Source: Paracyclopina nana
Taxonomy: Eukaryota > Arthropoda > Copepoda > Cyclopoida > Cyclopettidae
Direction of reading: 5' to 3'
DNA length: 64,000 nt
Assembly: GCA_019096065.1 (NCBI GenBank)
Contig: JAGUCH010000007.1
Coordinates: forward strand, 146,501-210,500
Positions 1 through 11,285 of this stretch are shown here, one piece after another. The notes beneath the pieces were generated by a model. It did no database searches. It saw only the letters and a program-made list of their open reading frames with translations, and had not been told where the DNA came from. Every line of letters starts with the position of its first letter. The stretch's first letter is position 1. The translations under genes and the position numbers were made by a program.

Positions 1-1
1 C

Positions 2-493
2 AATGAGACTGACATACTACTCATTTCTAGAATGAAGACAACTGCATTTTACAATATTTCAGCCAAGGAATGGAGAGAGGGACCAAACATGCAATTCAGA
101 GGGTACAAATCAAGGAGTAGCTCATTCGGGTGTGGACTTCTGTACTTCAATGGGGGCATGGTTGCTGTTGTTGCTGGACGAGGACCCAAGTACACTTTTA
201 CTGAAATGCTAGATTTCAGTGCTCCCATGGGTTACTTGCATTGGGAATTCGGACCCGAGTTGCCAAGTTTCATGTATGACATCAAGATGGTGAGCTTTAA
301 TAAAACAGTTGTGATTGTTGGTGGATATGCGGATGATGGAGCCTCAGCTAAATTGCTCATTTTGAAGTGCATAGATACAATTGTTTCAAACTGCTACTGG
401 GATGAAATGAAACATGAGTTGTCCACAGGCAGATATGGGCATGAAGCTATAATGATACCCGATGAGATGACCAAATGTACATATCCAATTTAA
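2..493 (+). CDS. Kelch-repeat protein, 3' part (kelch copy 1)
   Basis: This is the last coding exon of a gene that begins before the window. The frame is open from base 2 and stops with TAA at 491-493. The visible 163 residues align along their whole length with the end of the complete kelch gene at 3754-5160, including FYNISAKEWREGP near the start and the shared tail MIPDEM-T-CTYPI. Glycine pairs followed by hydrophobic strands (VAVVAG, VVIVGG) are kelch blades. An AATAAA signal lies at 550-555. It converges on the SMYD-like gene ending at 697. I infer an extracellular or lumenal beta-propeller because the full-length paralog has one N-terminal membrane anchor; the ligand is unknown. Confidence 0.8.
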   Translation, partial: NETDILLISRMKTTAFYNISAKEWREGPNMQFRGYKSRSSSFGCGLLYFNGGMVAVVAGRGPKYTFTEMLDFSAPMGYLHWEFGPELPSFMYDIKMVSFNKTVVIVGGYADDGASAKLLILKCIDTIVSNCYWDEMKHELSTGRYGHEAIMIPDEMTKCTYPI

Positions 494-696
494 AGTTTTC
501 AAATCCTACCCAATTTTAAGCAATATAAATATGTTTACCTCTGTGTTGAAATAAAATAGGTGCTAATTGAATTGCACTGTTGTGGTTTAAAATCACATTA
601 TGTGATTGCGATCTAAAAACTGCTTTATTTCTTAATATAGGCCTAAGTATGCCCTTAATTGTATTTCAGTAAATCCTCCTGATTTATGAATGAAAA

Positions 697-3600
697 TCAA
701 ACTTTCATCTTGGCTCCATGCAAAATCCAGCCTACTTTACACATGGTGGTTTCTGCAATTAGATAATAACTGTGTGGCCTGTCAATGGTCTCTTCCAACA
801 GCCTTATAAATTCAGTGCAAAACTTAAAGGCCTTCTTGTAATTTCCAGCCTTTTGCTCTTGACTGATACTAGATCCCAGCTTTTGAATGAGTGCCATTTG
901 CTTCATAAATGAATGTTTGTTAGATGCATCCATTTTCAACTGGTTCTCTTCCATATCATTAAGGCACTTTGGGATTGCTTCCATTGTTGGCCATGCCTTC
1001 AAGCATGGCATGCAATCACATTCAAAAAAGTATCGCTCTTTTAAATAAGCTTGTCTTTCTCCCATGCTTGAGTCAGCATAGGATTGCCCATATGTAATAG
1101 CAACCTGAAAAAGGCCCTTAATGCAGTTTTTCTTAGCTTAAAAACTCAATTAGTAACAAAATCACCTCATCGCCTTCTTGGATGGTTCGATTTGCAATCA
1201 GCATGACACAGTTGCCTTTTTGTATAGCCAAGGTGTTTGGATCACAATTATGATTGAAGAAGGCCAAAGTTGGAAAAATGGCTCCTCCCACTGGCACCAC
1301 AACTCCATCCATAGGATAAGGTTGATCAAAGGCATCATGAAGCAGGTTAATTTCCTGGCAATTGGTGCTAGACACATTCATTAGGTGCATCAATAATTTA
1401 GCAATCATTAACTCCTCATTAGCCAAGCATGAGCCCTGATGGGCTATTAAAACTAAGCCAGCCTTTTGTAGGCATTTCAAATAAAAGTAGGCCACAAAGG
1501 CTTGAAAATGGAGTCTTTCCAAAGGCCAAGCCTCTTTGCAAGTTGACAAATTGACCAGAGACTTGTAACAACTTGAACTGTACACATCTTCAAGATTCAA
1601 GCCATACAAGGGATTGTGGTCCCACAGAAAGGCATTTTCTGGGTTGAGGAAAAATGAAAGAGGCTGGTTCAAAATAGCTTTTAAAGCCACATGCCACTCA
1701 GTCTGAGCTAGTTCTGCTTCACAGAGGCAATCAAGAATGACTGATTCTTTGGCATGGTATGAATCAATAGCTAGGCTCAAGCACTTCTTAGAGCAGAACA
1801 TATCCTAAGGGGAAAAAAAATTTGAGTGAGCCAACAAATGTACAGAATATGAGCAGAGCAAAATTTAATACACTATTATTCCACATTACAATCAATAAAT
1901 ACATTTAAAGCTAACTTTGTAGTTTTCAGATCAAGCTTAAGGTGAATGCACAAGATTTTGAGTGCCATATTGAGTTAAGAAGGTGGGAATGAGAAGAAAT
2001 CAATTCATCCTCCAAGTTGGTTGTCCATGAGTTTATTTTTGAAAAACACTCTGTTCGCATGCCTCAAACCCATCAGTATCAGTGATAGCAAATCAATGCC
2101 TAAGAGAAGGCCAAGGTAGCCTCCAAAATCAGCCCAGAATGAGCCTAAACCATAGACAACATAATCTTCATAGATGATAGACTAATTGAGGGAAAATGTT
2201 ACAGAGTTTCGACAAAAATTTCAAAAGCTTACATAGTCTTGATGTTGGTAAAACTTAATGATCACATTCTTTTGAGGAATTCCTCTTTCTTCAACCATAT
2301 TTGATGTGAGTAGAAACTTTTGCCATGTATGGATGGCACAGTTCCTCTTTAAGCAGCCAAATTTGTCAACAATTTCTTTGTAAGGTGAACTTTCGAGGTT
2401 ATCGGCCATAACTACAAATGTGTTGTAGTCCTCTTGCTCTGAGCAGAGTCTCTGCCCTTCTTGTGGAGGCATCCATGGTAAAGTGCAGTTCAAGTAATCA
2501 GAAAACATCTGATTGAAACAGTCATGTCGTTTCACAGAGTTGCTTTCATCACATGGATACCCTTCCCTATTGACATGGGTGTGCTTGGAGTGGACAAGGT
2601 CATAATTGATGACTCTTCCATTTCCATTGACATCAGCCGTATCATAGTTCACTGCAATCATGGGGATATCTACAAGCCCATTGGTCCTACTTTGACCAGG
2701 CTCATGAATGAAAAAGCCAATAAGTGATGAAGTTGACAATGCTCCATCAAAGGTAACTGTGAAGCGAAGCTGAAAATCATCAGGCAGCAAAGTTTCTACA
2801 GTCTGAATTGAAAACTTTAAGCTTAGAATACAAATTTCATCTTACAGACATTCCTTTCAGATCATTGTTTTGCAGCATAGGTGGGTTGAAAATAAGGCAC
2901 CTGCCAGGTGCAGTGTTTCCATTATCACTGGTTGTATATGTAATCATTGCGTGAGTGTCAGTCCAAATGTCTCTAGCACTGAGGCCAAAATGCTCTTGCA
3001 AATCTTCATTTCTGGACAAGTCAATTTTTTCCCTGAATTCAAATGAGTAGGATAATTTATGTCCAAAAATAATTTGCACTTTGACCCCAACTTACCACCC
3101 ACCATTAGTTATGTTATTTGCATAGAGGTAGGTGGAAAGAAAATGCTGGCGAGGATTGGGCACTTTGGTGGCTGCATCAATTAAAGTGCTCTGATTCAGC
3201 CTCAAACGGACGCCATCTTGGGCAGCAAAGCAAAAAGTCATAGAAGGCAATTGCACATTGGTGTCATAAGTGATTGCAGATGAGATATCCTTGTTCAGAT
3301 CCAAGAAGAAATGGATGACAATTGTCAAAAAGGTGACAGTGAAAAGGATTCTCAAAACTAGAACTAGATCAACCTTCATCATGGCAAAATGGCAACTAAC
3401 TTTTATCCTGTAGTCTGGCAATGGCTGGGATACTAATTGCAATTATAAACCCTTTTTTAGAACAGTAATTTGCCAGACTGGCCTAAAAGTAGGGTCTGAC
3501 CCCAAAAAAACTAAACAAATTTTTGCAAAAAAAAAACTCTAAATTATTGGCAAGAGTTTATTAAATTTTTGGGTCCTTATTTTGCCCACTTTGCTAGGTT

Positions 3601-6600
3601 TTTTAAAAAAAATTTATCTATCCCTGCATAGTGCTAATTAATTGCAAGCCTTAATTGGTCTCTTCAGAAGCAGTTAGCTAATGCTATAAATGTGATTACA
3701 TCAGCAAGGCATATAAAACAAAAATTGCAAACAGTGTTTTGTTGCCAATAATCATGTCAACTACAAGCTTGCAAGCAAGCAATGATAGCACTAAAATGAA
3801 AGCAGAGGATTCTAAGCTGAAATCCCTGATGAGAAGCAAGAAATTTTTACTTGCTCTTTTTCTCTTCATGGCAATAGTGATTATCTGTATTGGTATAGCA
3901 ATATGGCAAATTTTGGACAGCAAGGAAAAGGAAGAGTTGATCCCAGTAATGCCTGTGGCTGAGTTGAATCCACCAAAAAATTACAGTTAAGAGCATCACC
4001 AATCATCTTCTTTCACTTGATCCTAAATTTTTCTTTTTCCTAGCTAAACTTTTGGTGATGGGTGGTCGCACCAAGGATGACTTTTTGAAGTCAACCGAGG
4101 TGTTGGACCTTGCTGACAGTTCTCTCAAGTGTGCACCTTTACCTGATTACCCTCTTGACATAAGTTACTTAACTGGAGATTTGATCAATGACACAACCTT
4201 GCTTTTTTGTGGTGGCTGGGATGGATCCATAGGGTCAGCATGCAAATTTTCCCTCTTTCTTTGATGATCTCATCTAATAGTTCTAACAATGCCTTAACTA
4301 CTTAACTGATAGTATGTGAAAGCATTAGGTTTAACAATCTTTATAGATTTTAAAAGCAATAAGAAGCAAATCACCAAAATAGCGTTTCTCTTTTCTGTAA
4401 CTTCTCATGAAGATTGAGGAGTAAATTTGCATGCCCACCTTGAAGTCAAGCATTCAGCGAATGCTTTTTCATGCAATCAAAAGGGACTTATCAAGCCCCT
4501 TCTTTGCCCTACCAACTTTACTTGGCTGATTCTGTTGCAATCAATGGAAGCCTCTATGTCACTGGAGGTGCAGAGAGAGGCAACCAAAGTGAACTCATTC
4601 ACTCTGTCAGTTCAGAAAATGGTCCTGATTTGCTTGGAGAAGAGCAAGCTCATTGCATGATTCGACTGGATGAAACTGACCTTTTGCTCATTTCTCCTAC
4701 CAGGAGATCTGCATTCTTTAATATTTCAGCCAATGAATGGCGAGAGGGACCTAGCATGCAATTTACTGGGAACAAACTAAAACTCAGCGCATTTGGCTGT
4801 GGACTGATGTACTTTAATGGGGGTTTGGTTGCGGTGGCCAGTGGAAGAGGACCTGATCACACCTTCACAGAAATGATGGACCTCAAGGCTCCCATGGGAT
4901 ACTTGCGCTGGGAAGTTGGACCCAAACTGCCAAAGAAGTTGTATGACTTCAAGATGGTTAGTTTCGACAAGACATTAGTGATTGTGGGTGGAGACTTGGA
5001 TGATGAGGCATCAGCTAAATTACTCATCTTGAGGTGCCCCGATACAATTGTGTACAATTGTATTTGGAAAGAAATGAAACATGAGCTGTCGATTGGAAGG
5101 TATGGCCATGAAGCCATAATGATACCCGATGAAATGACCACATGCACATATCCAATTTAAATTAGTGAAATTATTACCTCTCAGCTTAATTTCATGTAAT
5201 TGAAAAATATCTCTGTGTTGAAGCAATAAATGCTGATTTCTTCTCAAGTATCTCTAATAGTTTTTGCAAAATGATCAAACCACAATTATTTGAGTTCATG
5301 TAAATTGTGCCTTCAGCAACATAAAAATGCAAGCAGTGCAAATAGTATGTACCCATTTTTTTGCAATACAGCTTGCAAAACCAATTGCTACAATAATTAA
5401 CCTCTAGAGATTATTGCAATGAGTAATTGTTCATATTTCTGCCAAAATGTAATTACCTTAATTATTATCTAATGCACAGGAAAACGCAAGGCCTATTTAT
5501 AATTATTGGGGAAGAGGGCTACAATAAAAGATATGGTCAAAGTTCCATTAGACTTTTTTTCATCCATTATTACAGTTTGCTCTGCTCAAATTTGCAATTT
5601 AGGTAGAATTACCTGAGTGCTGAGATGACTTGGAATCATGCCCAGTGAAGGCTGTTGACAATGAGTGCACACTTTGCCCCTAAAATTCAGAGCAGTAAAG
5701 TTGAAGTCACTTTTCTCCACCAAAACAACTTGTCCACATTCAATTCTCCTTGTTGCTATCCCATGTCTTCCCCTTTTGCTAGTGAAAGCAATTTTCACTG
5801 ATTTAGACAAGCTGGGCATTTGAGGATTACATTCATTATTTGTAAATCCAAGGCTCTGATCATCATCATCCTTTTCTTCGCTTTGAAAGTTAGGTAAGGA
5901 GGCTTTTTTCAGGCAAAATTCCAAGCTTGATGTCACTTCTTTGACTAATGTGGACTTTTCTCCCTCCATATAAAGTTTCCCAAACTCTAGGGCTTTTTCA
6001 AATGATTTAACAGCCTCTTGAAAGGCCATCAATTTCAAGTAGCACTTCCCTTTTCTCTGGTACAATTTGTAAGCCAAATGTTTGGGGTAGTTGGACTCCA
6101 AAGCTAGGTCAATGTCAGCAATGCAAGCTTTGAACTCTTCCAATGACAGTTGCACAGCTGACCTACATGAAAATAGGATTTGAAAAAACCTTTAAAAAAC
6201 TTATAAAAGCTTAAGACCTGTTTGCATATGCAAGAGCCAAAACAGAAGGATCTTCAGCATGACAAATTGCCTTGTTGTAGCTTTCAAGAGCAGCCTTAAA
6301 AAAAATTAATTAAAAGGCTGAGATAACTTAAAAAGGCCTTACCTTGTACTGCTTGTTTTGGTAGCATTTATTGCCTTCTTCTCTGAATGTCCTGGATGCC
6401 TCATCACTTTTCTTACTACTCAAGTCACACTTTTCCAATAATGTTTTGAACACATTGGGTGATTCTTGGTGAAAGGATTGCAAAAATTGCATTTGGAGCT
6501 CAGACACATTCTCCTTGGTATGCAAGGTGGTGTCAAAAAATTTGCTCATGATTTCAGGGTGATTGATGCACCAATCCCAGTAGATTTTTTCAATCTTCCC

Positions 6601-6642
6601 CCTGGGTGGACCCAAAAGCTCGGTCAAATTTTTTTTCCCCAT
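697..6642 (-). CDS. SMYD4-like SET/MYND protein A, with a 3.8-kb intron holding two other genes
   Basis: Probable protein lysine methyltransferase of the SMYD4-like group. Exons on the minus strand are 6642-6343, 6294-6218, 6162-5613, 1804-1166 and 1104-697, giving about 657 residues with all phases consistent. Order: TPR-like helices (FREEGNKCYQNKQYK onward), the first part of SET, a partial MYND finger starting CTHC, then the SET core with FFNHNCDPNT and the ITYGQSY end, a post-SET CDCMPC cluster and a helical tail. The MYND finger keeps CTHC and FCSKKC, but the middle cysteine pair is missing. The intron between the two MYND halves matches the position of a roughly 58-bp intron in paralog B, yet here spans 5612-1805 and contains a DEG/ENaC gene and a kelch gene. 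Two separate genes cannot be ruled out without transcripts. The first coding intron of paralog B is absent here. Confidence 0.75.
2005..3382 (-). CDS. DEG/ENaC (pickpocket-like) sodium channel subunit 1
   Basis: Amiloride-sensitive type sodium channel subunit at the plasma membrane. Exons are 3382-3096, 3032-2846, 2802-2233 and 2181-2005, giving about 406 residues. TM1 lies at about residues 5-26, followed by LPSMTFCF, which matches the family's post-TM1 LPSVTIC-type motif. A cysteine-containing extracellular region follows. The last exon carries the pre-TM2 and TM2 signature GLGSFWADFGGYLGLLLG. An in-frame TAA at 3094-3092 falls inside a good 63-bp GT-AG intron, so the gene is not broken there. 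The start was chosen at the MMK pair directly before TM1; an upstream in-frame ATG-type extension is possible. The gene lies inside the large intron of SMYD-like gene A on the same strand, divergent from the kelch gene. At about 400 residues it is short for the family. Selectivity and partners cannot be read from sequence. Confidence 0.82.
3712..3718 (+). promoter_or_regulatory. TATA box of the kelch gene
   Basis: TATAAAA lies 42 bp before the first ATG of the kelch gene, in the 371-bp gap between it and the divergent DEG/ENaC gene. A transcription start near 3742 would leave a very short leader. Confidence 0.5.
3754..5160 (+). CDS. Membrane-anchored kelch-repeat protein (kelch copy 2)
   Basis: Exons 3754-3985, 4044-4233 and 4458-5160 join in consistent phase to give about 374 residues. 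Residues 1-30 are a lysine-rich cytosolic end and residues about 31-52 are one strongly hydrophobic helix, so it should be a type II membrane protein. The rest is a kelch propeller: KLLVMGGRTKDD, LLFCGGWDGSIG, LYVTGGAERGN, GLVAVASGRGP and TLVIVGGD are the glycine-rich second strands. Exon 3 is about 80% like the partial kelch gene at the window start, so the two are recent duplicates. AATAAA is at 5225-5230. The gene sits antisense inside the large intron of SMYD-like gene A. Its binding partner is not known. Confidence 0.85.
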
Positions 6643-7108
6643 TTTTGAAGCAACAAGAATTTTTGACTTGACTGAAATCTCTGAGCTCTCCTCTCGCGGT
6701 CTTTTCCTCCCTTTTACAGGTGCAGCAGTTAAATACTTTGTTCATTAACAAGGCCACACTGGGGCAAACAGGCTGATGAAATTCCCTTTTGCATCCCAAA
6801 CACAGCTTAAAACTACTGGTGAAATTCACTAAGGCAAAATTTTAGAACTTCACAGTATTTTCCCAGGGTGATTAAGGATTGGACATTTGCCAATGAGGTA
6901 AATTCTAAAACATTATAATAAATATGCATTAAGGAAATTCACTTATATGATGATGATGCTATGTAATATTAGTTTGTGAAATAGTTGATCTTTCATAGCA
7001 GGTTGAAAGATTAGAGGTAATGATAAGAGAAACTAGTTGGTGCGGTTTTTAGTCCCTCTCTTCCCACCTCATTTCCACTCTGAATTGTCCACTGATAAGT
7101 TTGAAACA
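6643..7108. other. Intergenic region between SMYD-like A and uricase
   Basis: Divergent spacer holding the 5' ends of two genes. A minus-strand open frame overlaps its left part (6829-6590) and encodes several cysteines (LCLGCKREF, NCCTCK). It could be an upstream alternative exon, but I cannot connect it in frame to the SMYD-like gene. No repeats seen. Confidence 0.5.
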
Positions 7109-8237
7109 ATGTCTGAATTCAAGTTCATTGACAGGGGATATGGCAAGTCCTGGGTGAAGCTGCTCCATGTCAAAAGAGAGGGGAACATTCACCACATTAG
7201 AGAGTATGAGGTCAACACCTTGATTACCTTGGATTCTGACAAGGATTACTTGCAGGTATTCACAGTACTAAAAAAGGGCAGTTTCAACCTTCTTCTAAAA
7301 AACCATTTGTTCTCAGGGAGACAATTCTGATATTGTGGCCACTGACAGCCAAAAAAATACCGTTTACTTACTGGCCAAGAAGCATGGAGTGGGAAGCCCT
7401 GAGCAATTTGCACTTTTGCTGGCAAAACACTTCATGCAAACCTATGACTTTGTCACCAAGGCCGAGGTTACGGTTGAGGCTCTCAATTGGAAGAGAATCC
7501 GCGAAAACCACGTGCACGCTTTTGTGGCTGACCCCAGCGTCACGCGTTGGGCCAAGGTTTGTTTTTGTTTACATTTCAGCCCAGTTGCAACTCTCTAGGC
7601 GCTCTTGGCTGGAAGTCACCAAAAAGTGCCCTTTTTGGCCAGAATACAAAAGTAAGGCTGCAATCTTGCAGGCTTTCATCCAAGGAAGGTATGACTTGCC
7701 TCAAGTCACTTCTGGACTCAAAGGACTGAGGATTTTGAAGACTACCAAGTCAGGCTTTGTCAACTTTGTAAGGGATGCCTACACTTCCTTGCCTGAGGCT
7801 CAAGACAGGATTTTCTCAACTATTGTTGAGGCCTCCTGGACCTACAAGTCTTTGAATGGCCTTGATTTCTGCAAGGCCTTCAACATTGTTGAGGCTGCCA
7901 TCATGGACAACTTTGCAGGGCCAAATGAGGTTGGCCTTTTCTCAGCCTCAGTCCAAAAGACTCTCTATGATGCTCAGGTCTGAATCCAGATTGAGAATTG
8001 TTTGAATTAGAAAAATATGGCTCATTCTTTCAGGTGCAAGCTCTGAGGTCAGTGCCCCAGATGGAGCAAATCTACATTGCCATGCCCAACAAGCATTACT
8101 TCAATGTGGACCTGTCCAAGTTCCCCAGATCTGTGGGAGGTTGCAGTGGCAACAATGAGGTTTTCATGCCTGTGGACAAGCCAGCTGGCTACATCACTTC
8201 CACTCTGGGCCAAAAGGACTTGAAGTCCAAGCTCTAA
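7109..8237 (+). CDS. Uricase (urate oxidase), peroxisomal
   Basis: Oxidises urate to 5-hydroxyisourate with O2, the first step of purine ring breakdown. Exons 7109-7255, 7317-7556, 7585-7977 and 8034-8237 give about 327 residues. Family motifs in order are RGYGKSWVKLLHVKREG near the N terminus, GDNSDIVATDSQKNTVY around residue 50-66 with the catalytic Thr region, NHVHAF, TSGLKGLRILKTTKSGF in the second T-fold repeat, and QIYIAMPNKHYFNVDLSKF. The protein ends in SKL, a type 1 peroxisomal targeting signal. The acceptor of exon 3 is the least certain boundary: 7585 keeps phase and the intron is then only 28 bp, so a different local structure is possible. AATAAA follows at about 8246. Confidence 0.9.
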
Positions 8238-8354
8238 TCAAAAATCAATAAAGCTTTTTGATCACTTTTTGATAAGCACATAATTTTGCTCCTTATCAGT
8301 GGAGGAGAATTTGAAAAGGATTACTAGTTGTTGATAGCAGGAAAACACTTCAAA

Positions 8355-8795
8355 ATGGCAGCTCTAATGGGGAATGATGGGCAGGCAGACTATTCAGCCA
8401 CAGTGACAGCCATTTTTGTGCTTGAAGGACTGGGCATTGGTTTGGGCCTGATTTTCTTACTTGTCACTCTGACTCATCATGTATTCATAGCCAAGCTCAA
8501 CTCAATTTACATTGTCATACAAAGCCAGGTGGTACAAATGTAGCAATTCATATTTTGGCAGCATGTGTGATGTTGATTCTAGGCTTGCCTCATGCTGATT
8601 CTGTCTTCATTCACTATTGGCATGGGCTTTCTGGTGTCACCTTGCAACCCTCTGGAAATTGAAGATCCATCCACATTCAAAACAACTTGTGTGGGCATCT
8701 CAGCATTCCAACTATTTCTCTGCATCTCAACATTTGTGTGGAAAAGCATTGAATCACTGCACATTTGCCACCTTGTGGCCAAGGTAACAAAATAA
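8355..8795 (+). CDS. Small multi-pass membrane protein, unknown
   Basis: Exons 8355-8528 and 8583-8795 give about 128 residues. Three hydrophobic segments are visible: residues about 15-37 (AIFVLEGLGIGLGLIFLLV), 59-78 (CLMLILSSFTIGMGFLV) and 96-112. The layout is reminiscent of claudin- or clarin-like four-TM proteins with one helix missing, but no diagnostic motif is present. A possible 5' splice site (AAG|GTAACA) just before the stop means a further exon cannot be excluded. It lies between uricase (118 bp upstream) and the 3' end of SMYD-like gene B (45 bp downstream, convergent). Function unknown. Confidence 0.55.
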
Positions 8796-8840
8796 TAGTT
8801 TCCAATACTTAAAAAAGTATCAACATTCCATTCCAAGGAT

Positions 8841-11128
8841 CTAGTTTAAAATCCATGCTAATTTGAACAGTGTTTTTTCAGCCATTAAGTAGAAGGCATG
8901 AGGCCTTTCGATAGTCTTTTCGAGCATTTGTATGAATTGTATGCAATATGCCATTGCCTTTTTGTAGTTGCCAGCTTTCTGCTCCAAGCTGATGCAAGAT
9001 CCCAGCTTTTGTACTGCAAGCATCTGTTGCATAATTGATGTACTGGGGTCAGCAGAAGTCAAGTCAATCTTGAGCTGCCCATCAGTGAGGTCATTGAAAC
9101 TTCCTGGCATACTTTCTTTTGTGGGCCATTGTTTTGAGCAGGCAATGCACTTGCACTCGAAAAAGTATTTGTCACTCAAATACTTTTGCCTAGAGGTGTA
9201 GTCATTTTCTGCATAGGTCTCAGCATAGGTAATGGCAACCTAAAAGAAACAATTTTGTATCATTACACTATGAAACTTTTTCCTTTTGTCAGTCAACAAT
9301 TTCAGTTTTGGATACTGAAAGCAAATTGGACATTTGCCAATCTAGTCTCATTAAAAATTCATTTGATTTGAAGCTAAAATCAAAATACATATAGTATAAT
9401 ACCTCTTGGCCTTCATAGATTGTTCTGTTGGCCATCAAAATGGAATTTTTCCCATTTTGATATCTGATTGTGTTTGGATCACAGCTGTGACCAAGCAACA
9501 CCATGGAAGGAGAAAGAGAGCCTCCAACGGGGTAAACTGATCCTTCCATCAAGTTTGCATTATTGTTGTCATCAAACTTGCCAAATTCATGGGCATTCAG
9601 GCTGGCCACATTCATCAAATGCACCAAAACCTGAGAAATTCCAGTAAAGGCCTCTTGCTCCTCTGAGCAATAACCCACTTTTTTGAGGCAATTCAAGTAA
9701 AAAAAGGCCACAAAGGCCTTATAATGAAGTCTGTGAGCAGACCACATTTCTTGAGAGCTTTGTAGGTTGAAAACTGATTTCAAGTCATTGGAGCTGTAAA
9801 TTTGCTCTGGTTTCAAGTGAGCTCCATAAGTTGGATCATGGCTGGACAGATGTTCCATCAAGGATGCCATAGGATGAGCCAAGACTAATCTCAAGGCAAT
9901 ATGCCATTCACATTGACCAATTTCTAGTAAAGCTTCAATGAGTTGAGACTCTTTTGGATGATAAGTCTCCAGAGCTTTTTTCAAGCATAATTGAGAGCAA
10001 AACATGTCCTAAAAAATATCCAATTAATTCTTAAAAAATAATCATGAATTATTATAGAGGTAATACCTTAGTGTTGAGGTGGGATGGAATCAAATCAGGT
10101 TCAGATTTGAGGCAATGTGTGCAAACTTTGCCTCTGAAAGCATTAGAGGGGAAATTGAAATCACATTCTTCAACCATAATGACTTCACCACACTCAATTT
10201 TCCTTGTGGCAACTCCATGTCTTCCCTTCGATTTGGAATGCACAACTTTGACAGCTTTGGAAAAGCTGGGCATTTGAGGATTTTGTCCATGAAGAGTTTT
10301 GTGAGCCTGATCATTTTCATTGAAATTAGTTTTATCATGGCTCTTTGATGGAATAATGTTTGATTTGAGCTTTTCCACTTCCTTCACAAATTGCACTAAT
10401 TTTAGTTCATCTCGAATATTTCTTCTTGCAACTTCAAGTGCTTTTTCAAATTCATCCAATGCATTTGAATAAGCTTTAAGCTTGAGGAAGCATTTTCCCT
10501 TTCTTTCATACAATTTGTGGATTAAGTCCAGGGGGTAACCAGTTTCCAAGGCTCTATTCACATCCCTTAAGCAAGCTTTGGCCTCACCCAGTTGAAAAAG
10601 GACTGCAGATCTGGAAAAAATAAAAGTCAATATAAATAATAAATATCAAGTACTTTTACTACCTGTTGGCAAATGCCAATGCTAAAATGGATTTATCTTC
10701 AGCAAATCTGATTGCTTTATTATAGCTCTCAATTGCTTCCTGAGAAGTTTAAAAACTTGAGTAAAATAATATTCTTATTTAAATTAAACTCCATACTTTT
10801 AATTGCTTTTTTAGGTACCATTGATTCCCTTCTTCTCTGAAATGTTTGGAAGCTTCATCACTTTTTGGCACATTGAAGCATTTATTGAGGAAAGTCTTGA
10901 ACAAATCCGGAGAGTTTTCCTGAAAATCTCTCATAAAAACTTCACTTGTCATTTTGTGATTTTTCCCAGGGTCATTCAAGGGTCCAACCTAGAATGAAAA
11001 TTAATAATTGCATATTACAGTACTGAATCACTTACCAGTTCTGGATGAGTTAGGCACCATTCCTTGTACATTTGTTCAATTCTGCTTTTGGATCCTTTGA
11101 GCAGAAACTCATCCATATTTTCCTCCAT
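8841..11128 (-). CDS. SMYD4-like SET/MYND protein B
   Basis: Paralog of the gene at 697-6642, here in normal compact form. Exons are 11128-11036, 10988-10797, 10739-10663, 10610-10067, 10008-9403 and 9239-8841, about 636 residues. Domains in order: N-terminal helices, TPR-like repeats (FREEGNQWYLKKQLK, AFANRSAVLFQLG, YERKGKCFLKLKAYSNALDEF), SET start (KGRHGVATRKIECGEVI), partial MYND (CTHC then FCSQLC, no middle cysteine pair), SET core and post-SET CKCIAC. The conserved NHSC-type motif reads GHSCDPNT, so the Asn that normally contacts the methyl donor is Gly. Catalytic activity is therefore doubtful. Transcribed divergently from the gene at 11286, with 157 bp between start codons. Confidence 0.85.
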
Positions 11129-11285
11129 TTTTGAAACTTCAGCTCACTCCCCCGCAATTGGGTGCAATAATACTCTTTCACTTTGGCTATGATCCAGCTT
11201 CAAATCTAGTTGAATCCGGATCATGTCAATAATAAGTTGTGAAAGCTCGCAATGACACCTTTCATGACAGGCTTGCTATCAAAGG

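Noticed and set aside
3092-3094. In-frame TAA in DEG/ENaC gene 1 suggesting a pseudogene
   Set aside because: It falls inside a 63-bp intron with a strong donor (GGGTG|GTAAGT) and acceptor (GAATTCAG), and the flanking exons join in phase.
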